NCBI RefSeq assembly: GCF_012933545.1
Contig: NZ_JAADJU010000007.1
Coordinates: 124,001 to 188,000, forward strand
DNA from: Rouxiella aceris
GTDB taxonomy: Bacteria > Pseudomonadota > Gammaproteobacteria > Enterobacterales > Enterobacteriaceae
Length of the DNA stretch: 64,000 nucleotides
Direction: 5' to 3'
The notes beneath the pieces are model-generated. The model was not told the origin of the DNA. It saw nothing but the letters and a program-made list of their open reading frames with translations, and did not search any database. The translations under genes were made by a program, and so were the position numbers. Below, piece after piece: positions 43,537 through 52,771 of the stretch. Within the stretch, counting starts at the first letter, position 1. Each line of letters starts with the position of its first letter.

Positions 43537-45192
43537 ATGAGTAGCTTAATTAACTCCGCCCTGAGCGGATTGAATGCAGCGCAAGCAGCGCTCAGCACGG
43601 TCAGTAACAATATCAGCAACGTCAGCGTTGCCGGTTATAACCGTGAACAGGCTATTCTGACAGAAGCCAACGGCACCAGTACCCCTGCCGGCTATCTGGG
43701 CAACGGCACCAATGTCACCGGTATTAACCGCGAATATAACGCCTTTGTGGTCAATCAACTACTTAGCGCCAGCACCGTCAATAGCGCCTTGACCACTCAG
43801 TCAGGCCAGGCTTCACAGATAGACGATTTACTGTCAAGTACCACTACCAGTCTTGATACTACTATGCAGACCTTTTTTACCAGTCTGCAAACCTTGTCCA
43901 GTAATGCCAGCGACAGTGCAGCGCGCCAGACAGTATTGGGCGATGCCCAGGCTTTGACCTCACAGCTTAATAGCGCTGCAAAATATCTTAATGATATGAA
44001 CAGCGGTATCAATCAGCAGGTTAGCGATAATGTCACGCAGATTAATAACTATACTGCGCAGATCGCCAACCTCAATAGCCAGATTTCGCAAACCCGCAGC
44101 AGCACCGGTCAAGAACCCAATGCGTTACTTGACCAACGTGATCTGGCGGTGAGCAATCTTAACGCTATCGTTGGCGTGACTGTGACCCAGCAAGACGGTG
44201 ATGCCTATAACGTCTCTTTTGCCAATGGTATCCCTCTGGTGCAGGGCTCCACAGCGGCCACATTGGTAGCGGTGCCATCAGATGCCGATGCCAGCCAAAC
44301 TACCGTTGCCGTGCAGTCAAAAGATGGTACTCAGTCGCAAATCAGTGAAAGTCGTATCACTACTGGTAGCTTGGGCGGGGCATTGTCTTTTAGAAGCGAC
44401 AACCTCGCACCGGCTGTTAACCAACTGGGGCAATTAGCCCTTAACCTGGCATCGAGCTTCAATACTCAGCACGATAAAGGTTTCGATCTTACGGGCACCG
44501 CAGGGACTGACTTTTTCTCCTATACCGGCGCCTCAGTGGTCGGCAACAGTAAAAATACCAGTACGGCGACATTGAACGTCAGCTACAGCGATACCACGGC
44601 AGTAAAAGCCAGTGACTACGCCATGACTTACGACGGTTCAAACTGGAAAGTTACTCGCGTCTCCGATGGTGCCAATATTACGCCAACGGCGGGAACCGAC
44701 AGCAGTGGCAATGCCACCCTGAACTTTGATGGCTTGTCGGTCGGAGTTTCCGGTACGCCAAACGCCAATGATCGTTTCACCATTAAAACGGTGAGCAATG
44801 CAGCCAGCAGTATTGATGTTGCTATCACCGACCCGTCTAAAATTGCGGCAGCCAGTACGGCTACTGCCGGGGTAAGTGATAATACCAATGCCCAGGCATT
44901 GCTAAACCTGCAAACAGCCAAACTGGTCGATGGCAAAACGACGTTGAGCGGTGCTTATGCCAGTCTGGTGAGTAGCGTGGGTACGCAAGTCAATACGCTG
45001 CAAACCAATAGTACGGCACAGACCAATATTGTCACTCAGTTGACCGCGCAACAGCAGTCAATTTCTGGGGTCAACCTCGATGAAGAGTACGGTGACTTGC
45101 AGCGTTATCAGCAATATTACATTGCCAATTCGCAGGTGATTCAGACCGCTTCGACGATCTTTAATGCCATTATTAGTGCGGTATCGGCGTAA
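43537..45192 (+). CDS. flgK: FlgK, hook-filament junction protein 1
   Basis: 551 residues, like E. coli (547). N-terminal SALSGLNAAQAALSTVSNNISN and C-terminal GVNLDEEYGDLQRYQQYYIANSQV regions (in parts) form the D0/D1 helices. First junction protein on the hook; chaperoned by FlgN. Confidence 0.96.
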   Translation: MSSLINSALSGLNAAQAALSTVSNNISNVSVAGYNREQAILTEANGTSTPAGYLGNGTNVTGINREYNAFVVNQLLSASTVNSALTTQSGQASQIDDLLSSTTTSLDTTMQTFFTSLQTLSSNASDSAARQTVLGDAQALTSQLNSAAKYLNDMNSGINQQVSDNVTQINNYTAQIANLNSQISQTRSSTGQEPNALLDQRDLAVSNLNAIVGVTVTQQDGDAYNVSFANGIPLVQGSTAATLVAVPSDADASQTTVAVQSKDGTQSQISESRITTGSLGGALSFRSDNLAPAVNQLGQLALNLASSFNTQHDKGFDLTGTAGTDFFSYTGASVVGNSKNTSTATLNVSYSDTTAVKASDYAMTYDGSNWKVTRVSDGANITPTAGTDSSGNATLNFDGLSVGVSGTPNANDRFTIKTVSNAASSIDVAITDPSKIAAASTATAGVSDNTNAQALLNLQTAKLVDGKTTLSGAYASLVSSVGTQVNTLQTNSTAQTNIVTQLTAQQQSISGVNLDEEYGDLQRYQQYYIANSQVIQTASTIFNAIISAVSA

Positions 45193-45241
45193 CTTGGCCT
45201 TTTTGACTTTTTTTACCTTGAATTAGTAAGGAACTGATGCC

Positions 45242-46204
45242 ATGCGCCTTAGTACCAATATGATTTACTCACAGAATATGAGCGGTGTGCTGAATAATCA
45301 GAACCTGATGCAGGCAAGTGCACTGCAGCTCTCTACCGGTCAGAAAGTCAATAGACCTTCAGACGACCCGTTGGCTGCCTCGCAGGCGGTGATGGTTAAG
45401 CAATCTGAGGCGCAAAACACGCAATATGGTCTGGCGCGTACCTTTGCCACTCAGAGCCTGAGTCTGGAAGACAGCACGTTATCAAGTGTGGTGTTGACCA
45501 TTCAGTCTGCGCAAACTGTGATTGTCAGGGCTGGTAATGGTACTCTCAGCGACTCTGACCGTGCGTCACTGGGGACGGAATTGCAGGGACTTAAAAATCA
45601 GTTGGTTACTCTGGCTAACACCACTGACGGTAATGGACGTTATATTTTTGGCGGTTATAAGACGGATACTCCTCCTTATAGTGTTGATGCCACCACCGGT
45701 GCAGTGACTTACAATGGCGGTAGTTCGCCGATCACCCAGCAGGTGGATGCCACCCGTACTCTCACCATTGATCACACAGGGACGCAGATTTTTAACTCAT
45801 TGACCAGTGATCCTGTTGCCGAGCCGGATGGTTCAGCCAGTGAAACAGATATTTTCAAAACGCTGGATAATGCTATCACTGCACTGAATACGCCGTCAGC
45901 GAGTTTTACCAATACGACGGATTACACTGCAGCCATTGATAAAGCCAACCGTGGCTTGAGCAATTCGCTGAACAATGTTCTGACGGTGCATTCTGAGGTG
46001 GGTACCAGCATGAACGAGGTTGATACCCTGGACAATTTGGGTAGCGACCGCGACGTGACCAATGCGAGCACCCTGAGCTCACTGGTTGACACCGACTGGA
46101 CCAAGGCCATTTCTGACTACAGTTTGCAGCAGGTGGCTCTTCAGGCCTCGTATAAAACTTTCTCCAGTATGTCGCAGATGTCGCTGTTCCAGCTTAATAA
46201 ATGA
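45242..46204 (+). CDS. flgL: FlgL, hook-filament junction protein 2
   Basis: 320 residues. MRLSTNMIYSQNMSGVLNNQ and the flagellin-like LSTGQKVNRPSDDPLAA at the N-terminus and the helical C-terminus match the family. It sits between FlgK and the flagellin filament. Last flagellar gene in the window; no fli genes follow. Confidence 0.96.
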   Translation: MRLSTNMIYSQNMSGVLNNQNLMQASALQLSTGQKVNRPSDDPLAASQAVMVKQSEAQNTQYGLARTFATQSLSLEDSTLSSVVLTIQSAQTVIVRAGNGTLSDSDRASLGTELQGLKNQLVTLANTTDGNGRYIFGGYKTDTPPYSVDATTGAVTYNGGSSPITQQVDATRTLTIDHTGTQIFNSLTSDPVAEPDGSASETDIFKTLDNAITALNTPSASFTNTTDYTAAIDKANRGLSNSLNNVLTVHSEVGTSMNEVDTLDNLGSDRDVTNASTLSSLVDTDWTKAISDYSLQQVALQASYKTFSSMSQMSLFQLNK

Positions 46205-46827
46205 TTTGTCATTTTTATTCTTGAGCGCGACTTTGAAATAGACGCAATCCGCTTTGACTCCCGGTCAATTCGGATTGTGTACCGGAAACATTATTCTGCT
46301 GCTTCTTACGGCTAACCGTCATGCCAGTGGCCAGATGATTTTTCTGACTCTATAGCTACCATCTTTAATAGCCTTTCCAGGTTATTAATATTGCCATACA
46401 CTGCCATTCAATTATTTGAATGGACTGCTTTCTGAACGTACTTAAACCGGGTGCGGTCAGCTTTGTATGTCACTCTTTATACTAAGGTTTAGAGTGACAT
46501 ACACTTTTTCAATAAGATCCCGCCTCGCTTATAATCTGGAATATAATTAGCACTCCTCGTAATAACCTCGCCGTTTAATAGTGCAATATAATGACACAGC
46601 ATGCTAATTAAATAAGCGGCCAGTTGTTTTGTTTGAGACTGTGACTTTCAGATAGAGTGCTGTCTACAAAAATATTTATGGTGCTACACTGCCTGTAACT
46701 GATTGCCAAGATATTGTCAGATGGCATACCTCTGCTCCGGGCAGTGCACGCCAGGATTGGTGATATATTTCTTACCCGTAACACTAATAACCTGGGGTTA
46801 TATCCTGGGTTGGAATAAGGATATTCC
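46205..46827 (+). other. Non-coding gap between flgL and tpsB-like gene
   Basis: 623 A+T-rich bases without a credible reading frame. It holds an 8-9 bp stem TAATAGCC / GGTTATTA (46366-46387, one G-T pair) and the long inverted repeat at 46464. A TATAAT at about 46530 could be a -10 for the next gene but lacks a convincing -35. Confidence 0.65.
46464..46509 (+). terminator. 13-bp inverted repeat, possible terminator of flgKL
   Basis: TGTATGTCACTCT and its perfect reverse complement, separated by 14 bases, then C and five Ts. It reads as a terminator on the plus strand, though it sits 260 bases after flgL and the stem is not GC-rich. A repeat element or operator are alternatives. Confidence 0.55.
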
Positions 46828-48504
46828 GTGAGAACAAACAACATAACGTTGCAGTTGGCAATTTTTTTATTATTTTTTTTCGCGTTTGTATGTCTACCGT
46901 CAGTAGCTAACCAACAGCTTATCTATCAGCGTGTTCGCCAACAGGCGTTAGAGAAAAAATTAACAGTACGCCCCCCTGAAGTGTATTTATTACTCCGTAA
47001 TAAACGCAGTGCCAAAATAGTTTTTCCTCACGAGATCCCCTGTTTTTTTATCACTAAAATAAAATTAGTGGACCGAGAGAAATTACCCTTTTGGCTGCCG
47101 CTGCAAAATATCGCCAATCAGGGGGCAGGGAAATGTCTGGGGATCACCAGCATCAGGCTGTTGGCGGATATGCTGCAACAGCAACTGGTCACCAGCGGTT
47201 ATACCACCAGCCAGGTAGTGGTTCTACCGCAGGACTTGAGGCAGGGTACTTTGTCTCTGCGACTGAATGTTGGTACGGTAGGCCGGTTGCAGCTTACCGC
47301 AGACAGCCACCGCGCCATTACGCTTTATAACGCTTTTCCCCTTGCCAGCGGAGATCCCCTTGATCTTGCCGATATAGAGCAAGGTCTGGCTAATCTGCGT
47401 CGTTTACCAACGGTAACAGCCGATACCGCGTTGGTTGCCACCACAATACCTGGGGTGAGCGACGTTGCCGTACATTGGCAGCAGGAAAAAATGTGGCGAT
47501 TGGGGGCGTCACTGGATAATTCGGGGCCGGCCAGCAGCGGACGCTATCAGGCAGGGTTAAGCCTATCGCTAGACAATCCGCTGTTATTTAATGACTTGTT
47601 TTATTTATCAGCCATCAACGCTGTGCAGCGTGGCAGTAAACAGGGCAATAGCAACTTTACGGGTCACTACTCGCTGCCCTTTGGCTATTGGTTGGCCGGT
47701 ATCACCGTCAGTCGCTACGATTATCATCAGCATCCGGCCGCACGACCGCGAGACGATCGATATCGCGGCAACAGCAAAAACGTCAATTTTCAGCTAAGCC
47801 GGGTATTACAGCGCAACGGCAGCCAGAAAACCTGGTTGGATTTTATGGCGTTGGCCCGCGTATCCCATACTTATACCGATGACAGCGCTATTGACAGCAA
47901 ACACCGACATAGCTCTGCCTGGCGACTCGGTCTGCGGCATCAACAGCAGCTTGGCGCTGCTACTCTGCACGCTGGTATCAGCTATCAACAAGCCACGCAA
48001 TGGTTTGCCGCCCGTGAGATCGACTATAACGCTGACGGGCAGGCCGCCGCGCTGGGTAATATTATGCAGATGCACGCCGAGGGGCGTGTGCCATTACGGC
48101 TATATGGACAAAACCTTGACTATACCATCGGCTATTTCCGTCAGCAGGCGTCGGCGGCGGTAATGTCGCAAGATCAGTTTGCCATCGGTAATCGCTGGAC
48201 GGTGCGCGGCTTTGATGGCGAGCAAACCCTTAATGCCGACAGTGGCTGGTGGCTGCGCAATGATCTGGCGTGGCATACGCCAGTGGCAAACCAGCAACTC
48301 TACCTGGGTCTGGATTATGGCAAAACGGGTCGTGGCAGTCGGGATTGGCCGACAGCCAGCGCCCTGGCGGGAACAGTGGTGGGACTACGTGGGAAGGTAT
48401 TGGCAACCGACTATGATCTGTTTGTTGGCCTGCCGCTGGTCAAGCCGGCAGGTTTTGCTGCCAGCCCGGTAATTCTGGGTTTTACCCTCAACTGGCAGTA
48501 CTGA
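46828..48504 (+). CDS. TpsB-type outer membrane transporter (ShlB/FhaC/HecB family), no partner in window
   Basis: 558 residues. Signal peptide (about 1-29, ending SVA), then a POTRA region (about 70-155; LVTSGYTTSQVVVLPQDL-GTLSLRL) and a 16-strand barrel domain with GLSLSLDNPLLFNDLF, the loop motif RWTVRGFDGEQTL (the VRGY/F box in the pore-inserted loop) and a terminal aromatic, FTLNWQY. It would secrete one large TpsA exoprotein such as a hemolysin or adhesin. No TpsA follows: the next gene is convergent. GTG start, AAGGA eight bases upstream. First 250 bases are A+T-rich. Confidence 0.88.
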   Translation: MRTNNITLQLAIFLLFFFAFVCLPSVANQQLIYQRVRQQALEKKLTVRPPEVYLLLRNKRSAKIVFPHEIPCFFITKIKLVDREKLPFWLPLQNIANQGAGKCLGITSIRLLADMLQQQLVTSGYTTSQVVVLPQDLRQGTLSLRLNVGTVGRLQLTADSHRAITLYNAFPLASGDPLDLADIEQGLANLRRLPTVTADTALVATTIPGVSDVAVHWQQEKMWRLGASLDNSGPASSGRYQAGLSLSLDNPLLFNDLFYLSAINAVQRGSKQGNSNFTGHYSLPFGYWLAGITVSRYDYHQHPAARPRDDRYRGNSKNVNFQLSRVLQRNGSQKTWLDFMALARVSHTYTDDSAIDSKHRHSSAWRLGLRHQQQLGAATLHAGISYQQATQWFAAREIDYNADGQAAALGNIMQMHAEGRVPLRLYGQNLDYTIGYFRQQASAAVMSQDQFAIGNRWTVRGFDGEQTLNADSGWWLRNDLAWHTPVANQQLYLGLDYGKTGRGSRDWPTASALAGTVVGLRGKVLATDYDLFVGLPLVKPAGFAASPVILGFTLNWQY

Positions 48505-48540
48505 CGCTTGCTGACGCCCCATATTGAGCGTCAGCAAGCG
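48505..48540 (+). terminator. 13-bp perfect stem-loop between convergent genes
   Basis: CGCTTGCTGACGC / GCGTCAGCAAGCG with a ten-base loop starts at the base after the tpsB stop and ends seven bases before the yohK stop. No T run on either side. A bidirectional 3' end structure is likely. Confidence 0.65.
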
Positions 48541-48547
48541 ACATGGA

Positions 48548-49240
48548 TTAACCAAAAATATGCAGTAAGACCGGAAATAAGAAAGGAGCCAGTAGTGAGG
48601 TGATAATGCCGCAAATCACCAGGGCTAACGAACTGAATGCGCCTTCCTGATAGTCCATCTCGGCACAGCGCGCCGTGCCCAGGGCATGGGAGGCGGTACC
48701 CATTGCCAGCCCACGCGAGGCCTTGGTGCTAATCTTTAACAGGTTAAGCAAGGTATGGCCAAACACCGCCCCGAGAATACCGACAAAAATAACGCACACC
48801 GCACTGATGGCCGGTATACCGTTAATTGACTGTGCCGTTGCCATGGCAATAGGGGTGGTCACCGATTTAGGTAGCACAGAGGCGGCAATTTCCGGCGTCG
48901 CTCCCATCCATAAGGCAATGGCGGTGCCGGTGGTCATTGCCACCACGCTACCAATAAAACAGATGCTGATAATGGATTTCCAGCGGGCGCGAATCTGATG
49001 CAACTGCTCATACAGCGGAAACGCCAAAGCCACCACCGCCGGTTGCAGCAAATCGTTAAGGATCTTGCTACCGGCAAAATAGCGGGCATAGGGAATATGG
49101 GTCAGCAGCAGCAGCGGGATAATCACTACCATCGACATCAGCAGCGGATTAAGCAGCGGCATTTTAAGCTTCAGTGCCAGTTTGCGGGTGGCAAAAAACA
49201 CCAGCAGGGTCAACGGCAGAGACCACCAGATATTTGTCAT
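48548..49240 (-). CDS. yohK: YohK, LrgB/CidB-family membrane protein
   Basis: 230 residues with several membrane helices and the LrgB signature around LPKSVTTPIAMATAQSINGIPAISA (in part) and AMGTASHALGTARC. In other bacteria LrgAB/CidAB pairs affect murein hydrolase activity or export small acids; the role in enterobacteria is not settled. It overlaps yohJ by one base (TAATG). Confidence 0.92.
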   Translation of the reverse strand: MTNIWWSLPLTLLVFFATRKLALKLKMPLLNPLLMSMVVIIPLLLLTHIPYARYFAGSKILNDLLQPAVVALAFPLYEQLHQIRARWKSIISICFIGSVVAMTTGTAIALWMGATPEIAASVLPKSVTTPIAMATAQSINGIPAISAVCVIFVGILGAVFGHTLLNLLKISTKASRGLAMGTASHALGTARCAEMDYQEGAFSSLALVICGIITSLLAPFLFPVLLHIFG

Positions 49241-49635
49241 TATTTTTCCTCCGGCTCGCCAATCACTGGCCGTTCGCGATGAACATAGTGGGATGAAAAG
49301 GCCACCACCAATAAGACAACAAGCGTACTGACCAGGCAGGAGACCACTAACGGCCCAAACTGTGTACGCAATTCATCGTAATAACTCATCACCCCGACGC
49401 CGATGGGCACAAACAGCAGCGCCATATAGCGGATCAGTAAACTACAGCCTGGTTTAACCCATTGGTAGGGCAGGATCTGCGTCGATAACAGCGCAAAGAG
49501 GATCAACATGCCGAGGATACTCCCGGGGATAGTGATGGGTAATAGCATGGAAATGGTGTTGCCGACGTATAAACAGGCATAAATCAGCACAAATGCCCGG
49601 ATATATTGTAAAAGCAGTGATATTGCGGAGCGCAT
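49240..49635 (-). CDS. yohJ: YohJ, LrgA/CidA-family holin-like protein
   Basis: 131 residues with four membrane helices; [16 protein letters not shown] and [10 protein letters not shown] match E. coli YohJ. I chose the ATG at 49635, which aligns with E. coli; the longer frame to 49662 would need TTG. It is the first gene of a two-gene operon with yohK. Confidence 0.92.
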   Translation of the reverse strand: MRSAISLLLQYIRAFVLIYACLYVGNTISMLLPITIPGSILGMLILFALLSTQILPYQWVKPGCSLLIRYMALLFVPIGVGVMSYYDELRTQFGPLVVSCLVSTLVVLLVVAFSSHYVHRERPVIGEPEEK

Positions 49636-49847
49636 GGCGTCTGTCCCAGTGGAAATATGCAATCATCATACAATTAAGTTGTGATCTGCGCCACATAATG
49701 AAGTATGAAATTTCGGAATACAGGTTATGCCATATTGCTTGGGTAGTGTAAACGACAGCTCATATATAAAGTTGATTTAACCTGCCGCCAGTACCGCGGC
49801 GGATGCACTAATCCCGGTGCAGACTGGCTGGCGCGACTTACTAATGT

Positions 49848-50678
49848 CTAGCATTGCCGCTGGTTATCCGGCTGCCATTTCAACAGTTTTCTTTCCAGCA
49901 GACTGACCAGGCTATCCAACAGCAGGGCACAAAGGGTCAAAACAATAATCCCGGCGAAAATGGTATTAATATCAAAACTGCCTTCTGCTTGCAGGATCAG
50001 GTAACCAATGCCGCGCGCAGAACCGAGGTATTCGCCGACCACCGCGCCGATAAAGGCCAAACCAATAGCATTATGCAAACTGCAAAATACCCAGCTTAGT
50101 GCCGAAGGCAGGTAGAGTGTTTTGATGCGCTGCCAGGAATTGGCACCCAGCATATTAAGGTTATTGACCCATGCCGGATTTACTTCGCGCACTCCCTGAT
50201 AAACATTAAAGAACACGGTAAAAAACACCAGGGTAACCGCTAGCGCTACTTTGGACCCCATGCCCAGCCCAAACCACATGGAAAAGATCGGAGCTAATAC
50301 TACGCGAGGCAGGACATTAGCGGCATTGATAAAGGGGCGAAGCACTCGCGCCAGCAGCGGTGACAAACCCAGCCATAAACCGCTGACCAATCCGGCGAGG
50401 GTACCCAGAATAAATGCCAGCAGGGTTTCGCTAAGGGTGATCAGCAGATGGGGATAAATTTCTGCCGGGAAGTGCCACTGCCAGTGGATGTTATCTCCCC
50501 AGCTGATCTCCAGCTTGCCGCTGCCTTGCGTAAACCAGCGCAGCAGGCAAGCTGCGACCTTAGCGGGTTCACCGAAAAAGAAAGCCACCTGGGCATCACG
50601 TGATGCCAGTTGCCAGAGCAGCAGCAATAGCGCCAGGATCGCCAATTGCCAGCCAATGGTGGACCCATATTTATGCAT
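49848..50678 (-). CDS. ABC transporter permease, NitT/TauT (SsuC) type
   Basis: 276 residues with about six membrane helices and the permease motif RVLRPFINAANVLPRVVLAPIFSMWFGLG and EYLGSARGIGYLI. I chose the ATG at 50678 with GAGGA just upstream; the frame extends upstream only inside the ATPase gene. One base separates it from the ATPase stop (TAATATG). Confidence 0.9.
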   Translation of the reverse strand: MHKYGSTIGWQLAILALLLLLWQLASRDAQVAFFFGEPAKVAACLLRWFTQGSGKLEISWGDNIHWQWHFPAEIYPHLLITLSETLLAFILGTLAGLVSGLWLGLSPLLARVLRPFINAANVLPRVVLAPIFSMWFGLGMGSKVALAVTLVFFTVFFNVYQGVREVNPAWVNNLNMLGANSWQRIKTLYLPSALSWVFCSLHNAIGLAFIGAVVGEYLGSARGIGYLILQAEGSFDINTIFAGIIVLTLCALLLDSLVSLLERKLLKWQPDNQRQC

Positions 50679-50679
50679 A

Positions 50680-51528
50680 TTATCCTCGCTGCTGCTGTTG
50701 TTGGTAGCCGGTGAGTACTTCGTTGCGCAGCACATCCCATATCGCGGCATGCAAGGCAATAAATTGTGGCTGATGGCGGATCTCATTGACATCCCGTGGT
50801 CTGGGCAAGTTGATACTAAATTCTCCCACAGGGTGACTGGCCGGCCCGGCAGACAGCACGATAACGCGGTCTGACAGTGCGATGGCTTCGTCGAGATCGT
50901 GGGTAATAAATAGCACTGCCTTTTTCTTTGCCTCCCAAAGCGCCAGCAGTTCATTTTCCATCAGATAGCGGGTTTGAATATCCAGTGAGGAGAAGGGTTC
51001 GTCCATCAGGATGATATCCGGATCCAAGATCAGCATTTGCGCCAACGCCACGCGCTTGCGCATCCCCCCTGACAGCTGATGGGGATAACAGTCGGCGAAT
51101 GCTGTTAGCCCGACCCGCGCCAGCCAATAGCGCGCCTGTTGCCGTTGGCTCTGTTTGTCGACACCGCGATATTGCAGACCGAGCAGAATATTTTCGCTGG
51201 CGGTTCGCCACGGTAGTAACACTTCGTTTTGGAACATATAACCTGCCCGGGTATTCAACCCACTGAGCCGCTGGCCAAATACCTGGACTTCACCGGCCGT
51301 TGGCATTAATAAACCGGCCGCCAAATTAAGCAACGTTGATTTGCCACAGCCGGTAGGGCCGACCACAGAAACAAATTCTCCGCCCGCAACAGATAATGAG
51401 GTATCGGCAATGGCAAGATAATCGGCCCCTTGTTGATGACCACCGCCAAAGTGATAACCTATCTGCTTTAATGACAATGCAGGCGGAATTTCCTCTACCG
51501 GTAGATAACGCTTATTTATATTTGTCAT
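50680..51528 (-). CDS. ABC transporter ATP-binding protein, NitT/TauT (SsuB) type
   Basis: 282 residues with Walker A GPTGCGKSTL, signature LSGGMRKRVALAQML, Walker B ILMDEPFSSLD and H-loop FITHDLDEA. The Ser-Gly-Gly-Met-Arg signature is typical of the nitrate/sulfonate/taurine group. ATG 51528 is chosen (51534 possible); it overlaps the end of the binding-protein gene by 17 bases, so the genes are coupled. Confidence 0.9.
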   Translation of the reverse strand: MTNINKRYLPVEEIPPALSLKQIGYHFGGGHQQGADYLAIADTSLSVAGGEFVSVVGPTGCGKSTLLNLAAGLLMPTAGEVQVFGQRLSGLNTRAGYMFQNEVLLPWRTASENILLGLQYRGVDKQSQRQQARYWLARVGLTAFADCYPHQLSGGMRKRVALAQMLILDPDIILMDEPFSSLDIQTRYLMENELLALWEAKKKAVLFITHDLDEAIALSDRVIVLSAGPASHPVGEFSINLPRPRDVNEIRHQPQFIALHAAIWDVLRNEVLTGYQQQQQRG

Positions 51529-52561
51529 TAGCATGCGCTGCAAATTGATTGGTCCAGGTGGTCGCCAAATGAATATCGGCAGCGGCAAAGTCCGGATCAT
51601 AGCTTTTCAGCACCGCCAGCAGCGTTTCCGGGCCCGAAGGGGAAAAGTAGCCGTTGCTGGAGAGCGTTGCCCGGTTTTTGGCAAACGCCTGCTGGTAAAG
51701 CGCTACGTCGTTTAATAAATAGCTGGCAGGCACCACGCGACTGACTTCCTGTGGTGATGCCTTTTGCAGCCAGTGCAAGGCACGTACCATAGCGTTGGTT
51801 AATGCCTGGATGGTGTGTGGATTGGCTGCAACAAATTCGCTTTTGCCATATAACGCACCGGCGGGCATCTGGCCACCAAAGATCGCGTTGGTCCCTTGCT
51901 CGCTGCGCGTATCGGCAATCAGGGTGATCTCATGGTTTTGTTCAAGTAGAGCAATAACCGGATCGGTATTGACAATGGCGTCAATTCGCCCGGCACGTAA
52001 CGCCGCTACCGCCCCGGCCGAGGTACCAACGCCAATATAAGAGACATCGTCTGGCGTCAGTCCCGCTTTGGCCAGTACAAAGTTGGCCAGCATATTGGTG
52101 GAAGAGCCCGGGGCGCTAATGCCGATCTTTTTGCCCTTCAGATCGCTAATCTGTTGGTAATTGGGCAGGGTTTTGCGTGAAACCGCCATGACAATCTGCG
52201 GTGCCGTATTCATTAAAACAAAGGCAGTGAGCGACTGCTTTTTAGTCTGCATCTTGAGGGTATGTTCATAGGCTCCGGCCACCACGTCGCTGCTGCCGCC
52301 AATCATCGCCTGCAAGGCCTTGCCACCTCCGGCAAAATCGGAAATTTCCACCGTTAATCCCTCATCGCGAAAATATCCCAGCCGATCAGCAATGGTTAGC
52401 GGTAAATAATAAAACAGATTTTGTCCGCCAACGGCGATGGTTATTCTATTTTTTTCAACAACAGGATGTGAAGGCGGGTTATTGGCAATGGCCGGGTGCG
52501 AAATAGTCGCCATTATCAGGCCATAAAATAGAGTAAATAAATGCAGGTATTTTTTAATCAT
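51512..52561 (-). CDS. Periplasmic binding protein, NitT/TauT (SsuA/NMT1-like) family
   Basis: 349 residues with a signal peptide (about 1-26, PAIA). NLFYYLPLTIADRLGYFRDEGL and ISDLKGKKIGISAPGSSTNML mark the family, which binds sulfonates, nitrate, thiamine precursors or small organic ligands. No FMNH2 monooxygenase or other enzyme is linked, so the substrate cannot be inferred. First gene of a three-gene operon. Confidence 0.88.
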   Translation of the reverse strand: MIKKYLHLFTLFYGLIMATISHPAIANNPPSHPVVEKNRITIAVGGQNLFYYLPLTIADRLGYFRDEGLTVEISDFAGGGKALQAMIGGSSDVVAGAYEHTLKMQTKKQSLTAFVLMNTAPQIVMAVSRKTLPNYQQISDLKGKKIGISAPGSSTNMLANFVLAKAGLTPDDVSYIGVGTSAGAVAALRAGRIDAIVNTDPVIALLEQNHEITLIADTRSEQGTNAIFGGQMPAGALYGKSEFVAANPHTIQALTNAMVRALHWLQKASPQEVSRVVPASYLLNDVALYQQAFAKNRATLSSNGYFSPSGPETLLAVLKSYDPDFAAADIHLATTWTNQFAAHANDKYK

Positions 52562-52771
52562 AAATAATTAATATCCTGTTGATAAGCTGAGTATCTATTA
52601 TTAAATAATTTAAATGTTTACTAATTTCATAATAAAGGGCAGGCGTAAAGAATCTAGCCTATATAAATAATAAGGGTCAAGGAATTATCCCCGGTTGAGG
52701 ACTGGTCTACACTTAGGCTTTTATGTCATCAGCAACAGCAATGGCCATTACAACAGCGAGGGAACCCCGCC

